DNA of 64,000 nt from the NCBI GenBank assembly GCA_030447305.1, contig JAUJPC010000005.1:124001-188000 (forward strand), given 5' to 3'. The notes under the pieces are model-generated. The model made no database searches. It saw only the letters and a list, made by a program, of their open reading frames with translations, and had not been told where the DNA came from. Below are positions 41,066-50,032 of the stretch, in pieces (position 1 is the first letter of the stretch; each line of letters starts with the position of its first letter). A program made the translations under genes and the position numbers. This DNA comes from Actinomycetota bacterium (GTDB lineage: Bacteria; Actinomycetota; CADDZG01; JAHWKV01).

Positions 41066-43021
41066 GTGAGCCAGGCACTCGAAGAATCTTTGGTACAGGC
41101 TGCAAGAAGCGCAATACATCGCAACGCCTGGCACGAGGCCTTCGACCTATACAGACAGGCAGCCGAGACCGAGTCCCTCGATCCCGAGGATTTAGAGGAG
41201 CTTGCCAACGCAGCCTGGTGGACCGGAAGGCTCGAGGAGAACCTGGCCTTCCGCCAGCAGGCCTACACCGGCTATCTCCAGACGAACCAGCCCGGCAAAG
41301 CGGCTAGAACGGCCGCCTCAATAGCCCGAGACTATATGGGGAATCTGGCCGAGGCCATGGCGAACGGCTGGATCGGCCGAGCGGAACGTCTGCTGGAGAA
41401 TCAGCCCGACAGCCCGGAGCATGGGCAGCTGCTGTTCTTGAAGTGTTTTCAGTCCTTCCACAGCGGTGACTTTGAGACCACCCTCAAACACGCCAGGAAA
41501 CTTCTCGAGCTGGGTTCCCGTTTCGGAGATCGGGATCTGCAGGCTTTTGGGGTTTTGTTCGAAGGACGCGTCTACGTGGCGCTCGGAGAGGTTGAGAGAG
41601 GTCTGGGGCTGCTGGACGAAGCCACCGTTGCCGCGGTCAGCGGGGAGCTTGGTCCTCAGGTCACGGGCTTCGTTTACTGCATGGCCATCACTTCGACCTC
41701 TAGCCTTAGGGACTACCGGCGGGCGGGCGAGTGGACAGACGCCGCCAAGCGCTGGTGCGAGCGCCAATCCATCTCGGGATTCCCAGGCCACTGCAGGGTA
41801 CTTCGGGCCGAGATCATGCAGCTCAAGGGGATGTGGACAGATGCGGAGAGGGACATCCGCGTAGCTCTCAGTGAGCTAAAGGATTTCAACCTGTACCTGG
41901 CGAGTGAGGGCTTCTACGAGCTCGGGGAGATTCGCCGGCGCATGGGTGACCTGAGAGGGGCGGAGGAGGCTTTCCACCAGGCCGACGAGCTTGGGTGGGA
42001 GCCACAACCGGGAATGGCCCTTCTGCGGCTAAGTGAGGGGAACGTGGCCGCCGCATTGGGAGGGGTCAAGCGGGCGCTGGCCGATGACGTTAGGGGACCG
42101 CTCCATCGTTTTCCACTGCTCGCTGCTCAGGCGGAGATTGCGATCGTGGCGGGGGATCTGGCGTTGGCGCAGATCTCCGTCGGTGAGGTGGACGATATCG
42201 CGAGGATTTACGGGACCTCGGCGTTGAAGGCTTCCGCTTGCTATGTGAGAGGAGCACTGCAGGTTGCAGAGGGTGAGGCCGCCGAAGCACTGGAAACATT
42301 ACGTCAAGCTCTACGGCTGTGGAAGAACGCCGACGTGCCCTACGAGGTGGCAAGGACCCGGGTCATGCTCGCTCAGGCCTACACCGCAACTCGAGAAACC
42401 GATTCTGCTGAGCTGGAGTTGCAAAGTGCCGCCTCAACGTTCCAGCGGCTCGGGGCAACCCTTGACCTGCGTAAAGCAAATGAGCTGATGGGCGAGCAGA
42501 CCCAGGCGGTGAGGGCAGCGGCCCGGGTGACCAAGACCTTTATGTTCACCGACATCGTCAAATCCACCAATCTCGTTGAAGCGATGGGGGATGAAGCATG
42601 GGGAGACCTGCTGGAGTGGCATGACCGGACGATGCGCAGCACGTTCCTGGCCCACGGTGGTGAGGAGATAAAACAGGTGGGAGACGGCTTCTTTGTCGCT
42701 TTCGACCGCCCCGATGACGCCATGGACTGTGCCGTTGCCATTCAACGAACGTTGACAGATCATCGCCGTGCCCACGGATTTTCACCAAAGGTCCGTATCG
42801 GACTTCACTGTGGCGATGCCACCCGCAGAGGAGCGGACTACGAGGGGGGACAGGTGCACCTCGCGGCCCGCATTGGGGCAATTGCGGAGGGTGACGAGAT
42901 TCTTTTGAGTCGTACCTCCTGCACCGAAAGCAAGCGGCGTCACGAGGTCTCCGACCCACGTCTGGTGAGCTTGAAGGGAATCGCCGAGCCGGTGGAGGTC
43001 GTTTCACTGATCTGGCATTAG
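41066..43021 (+). CDS. TPR-repeat protein with C-terminal class III nucleotide cyclase domain
   Basis: 651 residues. Residues 1-480 form tetratricopeptide-like helical pairs (for example AWHEAFDLYRQAAE, GDFETTLKHARKLLELG). Residues 490-651 are a class III cyclase domain. Metal Asp residues are in FMFTDIVKST and VGDGFFVAF, the purine-specifying Lys is in EEIKQVGDG and the second specificity Asp in GADYEGG. The transition-state Arg is in VHLAARI, but the usual Asn is His. GTG 41066 is favoured over GTG 41057 by AAAGAGG eight bases upstream. The TPR part probably senses a protein partner. It is divergent from the cNMP-binding gene. Confidence 0.85.
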   Translation: MSQALEESLVQAARSAIHRNAWHEAFDLYRQAAETESLDPEDLEELANAAWWTGRLEENLAFRQQAYTGYLQTNQPGKAARTAASIARDYMGNLAEAMANGWIGRAERLLENQPDSPEHGQLLFLKCFQSFHSGDFETTLKHARKLLELGSRFGDRDLQAFGVLFEGRVYVALGEVERGLGLLDEATVAAVSGELGPQVTGFVYCMAITSTSSLRDYRRAGEWTDAAKRWCERQSISGFPGHCRVLRAEIMQLKGMWTDAERDIRVALSELKDFNLYLASEGFYELGEIRRRMGDLRGAEEAFHQADELGWEPQPGMALLRLSEGNVAAALGGVKRALADDVRGPLHRFPLLAAQAEIAIVAGDLALAQISVGEVDDIARIYGTSALKASACYVRGALQVAEGEAAEALETLRQALRLWKNADVPYEVARTRVMLAQAYTATRETDSAELELQSAASTFQRLGATLDLRKANELMGEQTQAVRAAARVTKTFMFTDIVKSTNLVEAMGDEAWGDLLEWHDRTMRSTFLAHGGEEIKQVGDGFFVAFDRPDDAMDCAVAIQRTLTDHRRAHGFSPKVRIGLHCGDATRRGADYEGGQVHLAARIGAIAEGDEILLSRTSCTESKRRHEVSDPRLVSLKGIAEPVEVVSLIWH

Positions 43022-43143
43022 GATCTGCGGTCCCCGAGCAGGCTGTTGGGACGGCGGACGGCCTCTAGCGGCGGCCCGGACAACCCGGAATAATAGTTGA
43101 TCGATCGATACTCCGTCCGCGCCAGCTTCCGGAGACAGGTTTC

Positions 43144-46100
43144 ATGTACGACTCTGCCGGCGTTTCTACCGATTCCTTCACAATGCCGCCTCTTTCCCCG
43201 CTGGCGCTTCAGATGCGAAGGGTCAGTGGGTCGGTTGTGGGACGACCGGCTGAGCTGGCAACCGCTGAGAAGGAGCTGGCAGTCGCAAGGACGGGGCAGC
43301 TGGCCGCACTCACGTTTGAGGGAGAGCCGGGCATCGGCAAAACCCGTCTGTTGGTTGCAGTATCCGAGCTGGCCGCCGCCAATGGCTTCCTGCAGGTTGC
43401 GGTAACCGCCGATGAGGAGATCAGAGGCCCCTTTCTCCTCGCTCGAGCTATCTTCGGCTCGCTTGGCAGCCAGGCGATCGATGGCGCCGCCGTCCAGGAG
43501 GAGATAAGGGCGGTCACCGAGGCCCTCTCGGGACGGCAGGAGCCGGGGCTCGAGCGGCTGGCCTTGGATCAAAAGTTACTCAGGGTTCTCGATATGGCGG
43601 CTCAGGCCATTCGAAATATTGCCGCACGCCAGCCACTGGCTCTTTTGATCGACGATCTGCAGTGGGCCGACATCGACAGCCTTCGACTGCTGCGCTACAT
43701 GGTTCGTTCTGCCGCCGACCTTCCCATCTTCCTGGCGCTCGCGGTCCGGCCGGAGGAGATGGCCCTGGTCACCGAGGCGGAAACATTGCTGGCCGACATG
43801 GAGCGAATGGGGATGGTCCGGCGCCTGAAGCTATCAAGGTTCACTCAAATGGAGACCGCAGAGCTCCTGAGGCAGGCTCTGGGGGGCGCGGTGAACAAAA
43901 CGAGCGCAGCCACCATGCACGTTCAGGCCGAGGGTGTGCCCTTCATCATCGAGGAGCTGGCCCGCACTTACAGGGGCGCCGGGATGATCCAGGAGATAGA
44001 CGGCGTCTGGACGCTTGCGCAAAACGCTGGACGACTGGTGCCCTCGGCCGTGCGCACGCTTATCGAACGACGGGCGGCCCGTCTGCCGGAGGATACCAAG
44101 AGCGCTCTTGCCGAGGCGGCTATCCTCGGAAGGACATTCAGCCTGAGGGACCTGGGTGCGGTGAAGCAACGTCTCGGCGACGACGATGAATGCTGCAGTG
44201 CAACAGTGCTCGCCGAGGAGCTGGCCCCCGCGGTCAAGGCCGGGCTTCTGGTCGAGCTCCCCGAGACCTCGGCGGGCGACTACAGATTCGGCCATGACCA
44301 GGTGAAAGACTTCGCCGCGGAGGCCCTCACTGCCGCTCGCAGGCGAGACATTCACGGCGCGGTTGTGGACATGCTTACTGCCGATGGAGAGCCGGATCCG
44401 GCAAGCCTCTCGCTGTTGGCTCGTCATGCTTTGGCTGCGGGACAGACGGAGAAAGCGGCACGCTTTTCGATAGACGCAGCGAAAGTCGCCCTGTCCTCCC
44501 ATGCACCGGAGGAGGTGCTGCGAATTGTAGACCAGGCTCTGGCCGCCGCCTCCAGCCCCCTCGATCGAGTGGACCTTCTCTCCGCCAAAGATGAGGCTCT
44601 GGAGATGCTCCGACGCTCGACCGAGCGCCTGGAAGGCCTGGCCGAGCTTGCCGCCCTTGCCGTAGCCCTCGGTGATCCCCACCTCGAGCTCGAGATCATG
44701 CTCCGGCGGGCCGCAGCATTCCGGCTGTCCGACGACCCCGAGCGGGCAATCCAGGTCTCACGAGAGGTCAGAAGGCTTGCGGAAGAAGGCGGGGACCGGC
44801 GGGCCGAGCTCGCGGCCTGTCTGGAGCTGGGACAGGCTTTTTTCCGAACTCCACTTGGTGAGTCGTTTTCTCCGACCGCCAGTGAGGTGGACCTGGAAAG
44901 CGCCGGGGAGGCATACGAGCGGGCCAGCGTACTGGCGGAGGAGCTGGGGGATCTCCCGGCCCTCGCTGCGGCCAGCAGGGAGCTGGGCGTGATTGAGGTT
45001 GGGCACCTTCGCGCCTGGTTCGTCGAAGGGATAAAGCTGGGAGAACATTTGCCCATGATGCAAAGAATCGCCCAGGGCGAGCCCATGGATCCCATGTTGG
45101 CGGAACTGCCAATTGCTCCCCAGCGCCGCAAGGCCGAGGCCTACTACGAACGTGCCATCGAGCTGTTCGATAAGGTCGGAGACCGTCGCGGGGTCATGTC
45201 CTCCATTATCGCCATGGCTTACATGAACTTCGCGATCGACATCCACCTCCTCGGTTCTGCCAAGAGGATAGAGGAAATCCGGCGGCTGGCAGCCAGGATG
45301 AAGTCGCTTACCCGGCAGAGCGAGATGGGAATGGCCGAGGCCCAGATGCTCTACGGGGCTCACGTATTTGCTCGCGAGAAAGTGGTACCCGATCTTGCCC
45401 TTTCCCGAGGAGAAGAGGCGTACCAACAGGCCCGGATTCTGGGGGACCGGTCCCTCGAGTTTGCCACTGCCGGCGGCGTAGCCCTCGTTCACCTGGACCT
45501 CGGAGAGATCGAGAAGGCTGAGCGGTGGCTCAACAAAGCTGCCGCCGTGGCCGCTGCCGTGCCGACGCCTCTTCGTGCACGCCAAATCGCGCTTTGGCGA
45601 GGCATGGCACGGGCGAGGGCGGGAGACGCGGTCGGTATGCGCACCCACCTGGAGCGCGCGGTGCGGCTGACAACCGACCAGGGGAGGCCTGCGGCTCGAT
45701 GTGAGGCTCTGGCTCGTCTGGCGCTCGAGGCTGCCCGGCTTGGAGCGGAGACAGGTGACGAGGAGCTTCTCGCTATTGCGGAGGAGTCGGCCGGCGAGGT
45801 AAACAAACTCATCAAGCTGCTTCCCGGGCGGCCCCTTTGGGGAGCGCAGGCCGACGCCGGGGTGGCTTTGGTCGCGATGGCGAGGGGAGAGCCGGAAGTG
45901 GCCCTGGATGCTGCCCGATCGGCGCTCAACACTGTCCATGCCGCCCAGCGTGAGGATCCCAACCTGGACATCGTTCTGCCGGTGGCGAGGGCAATGCTCC
46001 TTAGTCCAAACGAAAGTGAGCGGGAGTCCATCCGTGAGCTGCTTCGGATGACGCTGGCGTTGATAGCCCAAAGAACCATTGACGAGGATGTCCGTGTGCG

Positions 46101-46419
46101 ATGGTTCCGGGGACCGGTCGGTCGGGAGCTCGCAGAGCTCGCCGGGGCGCCCGAGGAGGCATCGGTAGAAGCAGGGGAAGAAGAGGGGTTACCGGAACCG
46201 GAGTCGATCGGTCCCAAGGGGACAATGCCGGAGCTGTCGAAAGGGGAAACTCAACTCCTGTGGCTGCTGATCGAGGGTCGGACCAACCGGGACATCGCCC
46301 AGATTCTGGGCGTGAGCGATGAGGTGGTCGTTCGCAGACTTGCTCGAATGTACGGAAGAATTGGGGTTTCCTCACGAGGAGAGGCCACGGCCGCCGCGTT
46401 CAGAGAGCGGGTCGTGTAG
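43144..46419 (+). CDS. LuxR-family ATPase regulator (LAL-type, AAA/TPR/HTH)
   Basis: 1091 residues in the layout of large ATP-binding LuxR regulators. The N-terminal NTPase has Walker A (GEPGIGKTRLLV) near residue 62 and Walker B (LLIDDLQWAD) near residue 170. A long TPR-like helical sensor follows from about 430 to 980, and a C-terminal LuxR helix-turn-helix (LSKGETQLLWLLIEGRTNRD, IAQILGVSDEVVVRRLARMY) from 1020. In the C-terminal helix the usual T-V-x-x-H-L is VVRRL. It lies between two cyclase genes on the same strand; gaps are 122 and 43 bp. Its target promoters are unknown. Confidence 0.87.
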   Translation: MYDSAGVSTDSFTMPPLSPLALQMRRVSGSVVGRPAELATAEKELAVARTGQLAALTFEGEPGIGKTRLLVAVSELAAANGFLQVAVTADEEIRGPFLLARAIFGSLGSQAIDGAAVQEEIRAVTEALSGRQEPGLERLALDQKLLRVLDMAAQAIRNIAARQPLALLIDDLQWADIDSLRLLRYMVRSAADLPIFLALAVRPEEMALVTEAETLLADMERMGMVRRLKLSRFTQMETAELLRQALGGAVNKTSAATMHVQAEGVPFIIEELARTYRGAGMIQEIDGVWTLAQNAGRLVPSAVRTLIERRAARLPEDTKSALAEAAILGRTFSLRDLGAVKQRLGDDDECCSATVLAEELAPAVKAGLLVELPETSAGDYRFGHDQVKDFAAEALTAARRRDIHGAVVDMLTADGEPDPASLSLLARHALAAGQTEKAARFSIDAAKVALSSHAPEEVLRIVDQALAAASSPLDRVDLLSAKDEALEMLRRSTERLEGLAELAALAVALGDPHLELEIMLRRAAAFRLSDDPERAIQVSREVRRLAEEGGDRRAELAACLELGQAFFRTPLGESFSPTASEVDLESAGEAYERASVLAEELGDLPALAAASRELGVIEVGHLRAWFVEGIKLGEHLPMMQRIAQGEPMDPMLAELPIAPQRRKAEAYYERAIELFDKVGDRRGVMSSIIAMAYMNFAIDIHLLGSAKRIEEIRRLAARMKSLTRQSEMGMAEAQMLYGAHVFAREKVVPDLALSRGEEAYQQARILGDRSLEFATAGGVALVHLDLGEIEKAERWLNKAAAVAAAVPTPLRARQIALWRGMARARAGDAVGMRTHLERAVRLTTDQGRPAARCEALARLALEAARLGAETGDEELLAIAEESAGEVNKLIKLLPGRPLWGAQADAGVALVAMARGEPEVALDAARSALNTVHAAQREDPNLDIVLPVARAMLLSPNESERESIRELLRMTLALIAQRTIDEDVRVRWFRGPVGRELAELAGAPEEASVEAGEEEGLPEPESIGPKGTMPELSKGETQLLWLLIEGRTNRDIAQILGVSDEVVVRRLARMYGRIGVSSRGEATAAAFRERVV

Positions 46420-46462
46420 GAAATGGATAGCGTCAAGTGATGGCTCGAAGGGGGGTTTAGAG

Positions 46463-47200
46463 ATTCTTCGTGTCAGAGTGGACCGCCATCGGTGCATAGG
46501 TGCAGGCAACTGCATCAACATCGCTCCGACGGCATTCGATTGGCTGAAGGGCGACCTTCTCAAGGCGGACGTGGTCGATCCCGCCAGCGTGGAGGAGGAT
46601 CTGCTCAGGGACGCGGCGCTTTCCTGCCCAACCCAGGCGATCGAGATCGAGGAGGTCGGAGAGCTGCTCCCCTGGCAGCTTCGAGGCAGGGGAGGGGTCG
46701 GCCGTCGAGTGATGAAGACGTTTATGTTCACCGACATCGTGAAGTCGACAAACCTGGTGGAGGTGCTTGGAGACGAGGCGTGGACCGACTTGCTCCGCTG
46801 GCACGATGAAGTCCTCCGTTCGACTTTCGCCGCTCACCAGGGCGAGGAGGTGGTCGCCACAGGCGACGGCTTCTTCGTCGGGTTTGACAGCCCAGAAACG
46901 GCGATAGCGTGCGCGGTCGCAATCCAGCGCAAGCTGGCCGACCACCGAAAGCGGCACGGTTTTGCCCCCCAGGTTCGCATTGGAATACACGCTTCAGAGG
47001 CTGCCCAGATAGGCCGAAACTTCAGTGGCAAGGGCGTGCACGAGGCTGCCCGCATCGCCGCACTGGCTGAGGGCAGCGAAATACTTGCAAGCAAGGCGAC
47101 CGTGGGGGCCGACTCCAGCTATTCAGTGTCCGAGCCGCGAGAAGTCGTTCTCAGAGGCATCTCCGAGCCCATCGAGGTCGTCGCGATTGGCTGGCGCTAG
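46463..47200 (+). CDS. Ferredoxin ([3Fe-4S]-type) fused to a class III nucleotide cyclase
   Basis: About 245 residues in one continuous frame. Residues 5-65 are a short ferredoxin like those serving P450s: RCIGAGNCINIAPTAF with C-x5-C (no middle Cys, suggesting [3Fe-4S]) and a third Cys in ALSCPTQAIEI. After a linker (LPWQLRGRGGVGRR) comes a cyclase domain closely similar to the TPR-cyclase at 41066: FMFTDIVKSTNLVE and TGDGFFVGF keep both metal Asp residues, and VHEAARI keeps the Arg. The purine-specifying Lys is Val (EEVVATGDG) and the specificity Asp is Asn. No ATG/GTG/TTG precedes the ferredoxin; ATT 46463 lies seven bases after AAGGGGGG, and GTG 46478 is the first canonical codon. Confidence 0.8.
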   Translation: MLRVRVDRHRCIGAGNCINIAPTAFDWLKGDLLKADVVDPASVEEDLLRDAALSCPTQAIEIEEVGELLPWQLRGRGGVGRRVMKTFMFTDIVKSTNLVEVLGDEAWTDLLRWHDEVLRSTFAAHQGEEVVATGDGFFVGFDSPETAIACAVAIQRKLADHRKRHGFAPQVRIGIHASEAAQIGRNFSGKGVHEAARIAALAEGSEILASKATVGADSSYSVSEPREVVLRGISEPIEVVAIGWR

Positions 47201-47214
47201 GACCTGTCATGAGG

Positions 47215-47880
47215 TCAGTCGAGCCAGCCGGGGCGGGCGAGGCCGGATTCAAAGGCAAAGACGACCAGCTGCGCCCAGTCCCGTGCGCCCAGCTTCACCA
47301 TGGCACGGCTCACGTGCGTTTTCGCCGTGGCCGGGCTGACGACGAGCCGCTTAGCGATCTCATCGTTGGAGAGTCCTTCCGCCACCAGTCCCATGACCTC
47401 GCGCTCTCTTTCCGTAAGCGTTTCGAGGGCGGGGGTCGGTCCAGGGCGTCTGGCTCGCTCGGCGAACTCCGCTACCAGGCGTTTTGTCACCCCCGGGGAT
47501 AGCAGTGCGGCGCCCCCAGCCACCACGCGAACTGCGTGGATCAGTTCCGCTGGCTCAGTGCTTTTCACGAGGAACCCGCTCGCTCCGACTCGCAGTGCCT
47601 CGAAAACGTACTCATCGAGATCGAACGTAGTAAGGATGACCACGCGCACATCGACGAGAGCGTCGTCGGCTGCGATCCCGGCGGTTGCCCGCAGCCCGTC
47701 CATCCCCGGCATGCGGATGTCCATAAGCACGACATCGGGCTTGAGGCTGTGCGCCAGATGTACAGCCTCTCCGCCGTCGTCTGCCTCGCCGACGACCTCT
47801 ATGTCGTTCTCCGCGTCGAGCAGCGCTCTGAATCCCGCACGCACGAGGGCCTGATCGTCGGCGATCAGCACACGGATCAC
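47215..47880 (-). CDS. NarL/LuxR-family response regulator
   Basis: 221 residues. The receiver domain has the acidic pair in IADDQ, phospho-acceptor Asp54 in VVLMDIRMPGMDG and the Lys in GFLVKSTEPAEL. The LuxR helix-turn-helix reads LTEREREVMGLVAEGLSNDE, IAKRLVVSPATAKTHV. The start overlaps the stop of the sensor kinase by 4 bp, so the pair is co-translated. It is convergent with the ferredoxin-cyclase gene. Confidence 0.94.
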   Translation of the reverse strand: MIRVLIADDQALVRAGFRALLDAENDIEVVGEADDGGEAVHLAHSLKPDVVLMDIRMPGMDGLRATAGIAADDALVDVRVVILTTFDLDEYVFEALRVGASGFLVKSTEPAELIHAVRVVAGGAALLSPGVTKRLVAEFAERARRPGPTPALETLTEREREVMGLVAEGLSNDEIAKRLVVSPATAKTHVSRAMVKLGARDWAQLVVFAFESGLARPGWLD

Positions 47881-49055
47881 GTTGCGACCTTCGATCCACC
47901 GGCTAGCGGCAAACGGGCTCGGACGCGAAAGCCGCCACCGGGACGGGGACCTGCGTCGAGATCACCATCAAGGGCTGCTGCGCGCTCCCGCATGCCCGAG
48001 ATGCCCTTCCCGCCACCCGATGAAGAATCTGATGCCGGCCCCCGACCGTCATCATCAATTTGGACTGTGAGAGCGTCTTCGCTGTACTTGATGGCGACCG
48101 TGACCTGTGCGTCTCCAGCATGACGGGTCACGTTGGTCAGCGCCTCCTGCACGATGCGAAACGCGGCGAGGTCGACCTTTGGCGGTAAGGGTCCGGGAGT
48201 GCCCTCCACGTCCGTAGTTACCCGCAGTCCCGCGGCTTTGGTCCTGGCCACCAGCTCGTCGAGACGGGCAAGCCCGGATGTAGGCGAGCGCGGTGGGGAC
48301 TCGTGACCCTCCCGAAGTATGTCGAGGACCGATCGGAGCTCACCCAGCGCCTCGTTGCTCGCCTGTTTTATGGCAGTCAACGCCGTTCGCGCCTGTTCCG
48401 GGCGGTCATCCATCAGATGGAGTGCGACACCCGCCTGGACGTTGATGAGCGAGATGTTATGGGCTAGGACATCGTGAAGCTCGCGGGCGATACGAAGGCG
48501 CTCTTCCCCTGCACGACGTCTGGCCTCTTCCGCCTGTGTATGGGCGCGCTCTAATGCATGCTCCCGCCTCGACCGGACGATTTCCGCTCCGCCGAGCAAC
48601 ACGAGCAGCCAGGCGGCCAGACCCAGAGCCTCACCCGGGCTGGGCGGCGGTTCGGTCCCCGCAACATACGGCAGCCACAGGAATGTCGGGTAGCCGACGA
48701 GCAGGGATACGACCGCTGCGACCCGGTGACCGGACATCGCAGCCGTCAGAAATGCGACGATCAAGGCCAGGAAGATGGGACCCCTCGGATAGTCCAGCAA
48801 GGAGTAAGCGACTGTAGTCGTGAGCACGAACGCCAGCACCGGTACCGGATAGCGGCGCCGGACCACCAGTGCGGCCGGGCCGGCAGCCAACAAGATGACG
48901 CCCAGGCCATCCATATCGATGTGTCCGCTACCGTGTCGCGCAGCAAACTTCGTCCCGATTGCCTGGATGGCTCCGATTGCCAGTGGCAGCAGAAGACTCC
49001 TGGCGCCAAACGGGCCGCGTCGACCGTCTCGCCATGGCATCTGGTCGATAGGCAC
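47877..49055 (-). CDS. Sensor histidine kinase (NarL partner type, HisKA_3)
   Basis: 392 residues. About five to six N-terminal hydrophobic helices (SLLLPLAIGAIQAIG to GLAAWLLVLLGGAEIV) form the membrane sensor. A coiled segment leads to the HisKA_3 dimerisation helix with the phospho-acceptor His in RIARELHDVLAHNISLINVQ. The HATPase region has IVQEALTNVTRHA and GKGISGMRERA. No extracellular domain, so it probably senses the membrane state, as LiaS/DesK-type kinases do. Divergent from the SHOCT protein gene, a plausible target. Confidence 0.92.
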   Translation of the reverse strand: MPIDQMPWRDGRRGPFGARSLLLPLAIGAIQAIGTKFAARHGSGHIDMDGLGVILLAAGPAALVVRRRYPVPVLAFVLTTTVAYSLLDYPRGPIFLALIVAFLTAAMSGHRVAAVVSLLVGYPTFLWLPYVAGTEPPPSPGEALGLAAWLLVLLGGAEIVRSRREHALERAHTQAEEARRRAGEERLRIARELHDVLAHNISLINVQAGVALHLMDDRPEQARTALTAIKQASNEALGELRSVLDILREGHESPPRSPTSGLARLDELVARTKAAGLRVTTDVEGTPGPLPPKVDLAAFRIVQEALTNVTRHAGDAQVTVAIKYSEDALTVQIDDDGRGPASDSSSGGGKGISGMRERAAALDGDLDAGPRPGGGFRVRARLPLAGGSKVAT

Positions 49056-49286
49056 GTTCCAACTGTATGCGCGGATCCACTGCCTGTCGTCATCGGCAGG
49101 GAGGCTTCCCGACTACTCCCGGTGGAGCAGGAAAGGGGTGGCACACCGGGGATCTGCGCCGATTGATGTATCGAAAGAGCATCCGTCGGGGCGACGACTT
49201 GCGGCGCTCAATTCGCCACCATTGAGACCTGATGCAAACCGGGGCCGGGCAAACGCCGGGCCCATCCGAGCAAGGAGGCGATGGTA

Positions 49287-49565
49287 ATGACGGCAGTGAC
49301 GATGGCCGGTGAGGTTCTTGCCCGTGGTGTTGGGCACCAAGGGGGGTGGATCTTCTTCCCCTTCTTTTGGCTCCTGCTGGGACTGCTGATCTTCACCCTT
49401 ATCCGGGCGGGGCGCGGCTGGCACCACGGTCAGTCCGCTCAGAGCGTTCTTGCCGAGCGTTACGCACGCGGCGAGATCGCCGAAGCCGAGTACAGGGAGC
49501 GGCTGAATGTACTGAAGAGATCTCGTAGGCGTCCGGGGCCGGGTGGAGGGTCTGAAGCAGGCTAG
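49287..49565 (+). CDS. SHOCT-domain small membrane protein
   Basis: 92 residues. I chose ATG 49287 because AAGGAGG ends eight bases upstream; ATG 49281 is too close. One hydrophobic helix (WIFFPFFWLLLGLLIFTLI) is followed by a C-terminal SHOCT motif (AERYARGEIAEAEYRERLNVL). SHOCT helices mediate oligomerisation or membrane association. It lies divergently from the histidine kinase gene, with 231 bp between starts. Confidence 0.75.
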   Translation: MTAVTMAGEVLARGVGHQGGWIFFPFFWLLLGLLIFTLIRAGRGWHHGQSAQSVLAERYARGEIAEAEYRERLNVLKRSRRRPGPGGGSEAG

Positions 49566-49622
49566 ATCCGCCTAAGCGCGCCTTCGATGTCCGGTGCCGC
49601 GACGAAAACAGGACCACTCCAG

Positions 49623-49660
49623 CGAATCCCTCGGGCGGCTTGTGAAGCCCGAGGGATTCG
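49623..49660. terminator. Long hairpin after the SHOCT gene
   Basis: A 14-bp perfect stem (49623-49636 with 49647-49660) and a 10-nt loop, 57 bp after the SHOCT stop. No T-run follows on either strand, so it may terminate weakly or protect the 3' end. Confidence 0.5.
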
Positions 49661-49762
49661 ACTTATGGATACCTTTCCTGGCGAAACGGGTCTTGTTGGC
49701 GTGGGGAGGCCTTGGGATTTCCTCCCCGGGTCGTACGAAGTTTCGCGTGCTAGGGTCCGCTA

Positions 49763-49945
49763 ATGAACAACAATAGGATGGTTTATGGAGCGGGTTTCGT
49801 GCTGGCGGGTTTTGGCGCCGGCATGCTTGTTGAAGAGCTGATGGATGACAGCGGCAGAAACTTTTCCATTCCCCTGATTCTTCTGGTGCTTGCCGTCGTC
49901 TAGCTGATCTGGGGCAGCTCCTTAAGGAAAAAAGATCAATAGATG
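49763..49945 (+). pseudogene. Two-helix mini membrane protein interrupted by TAG
   Basis: ATG 49763 opens a frame with two helices: GAGFVLAGFGAGMLVEE and FSIPLILLVLAVV. A TAG stops it at 49901-49903, in the middle of the second helix. The same frame continues LIWGSSLRKKDQ to a TAA/TAG-class stop near 49940, which would be a natural basic C-terminal end after the helix. So the gene is probably a 58-60-residue protein broken by one nonsense change, or it ends early at 46 residues. No family recognised; no strong ribosome binding site. Confidence 0.4.
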
Positions 49946-50032
49946 CGAGTAATCGCGGGCTTCACATGGGCCGAGGTCTGTCGTTATCAACTACACAAAC
50001 AGATCCGGTTTGGACTCTTTGCACAGCGAGGT

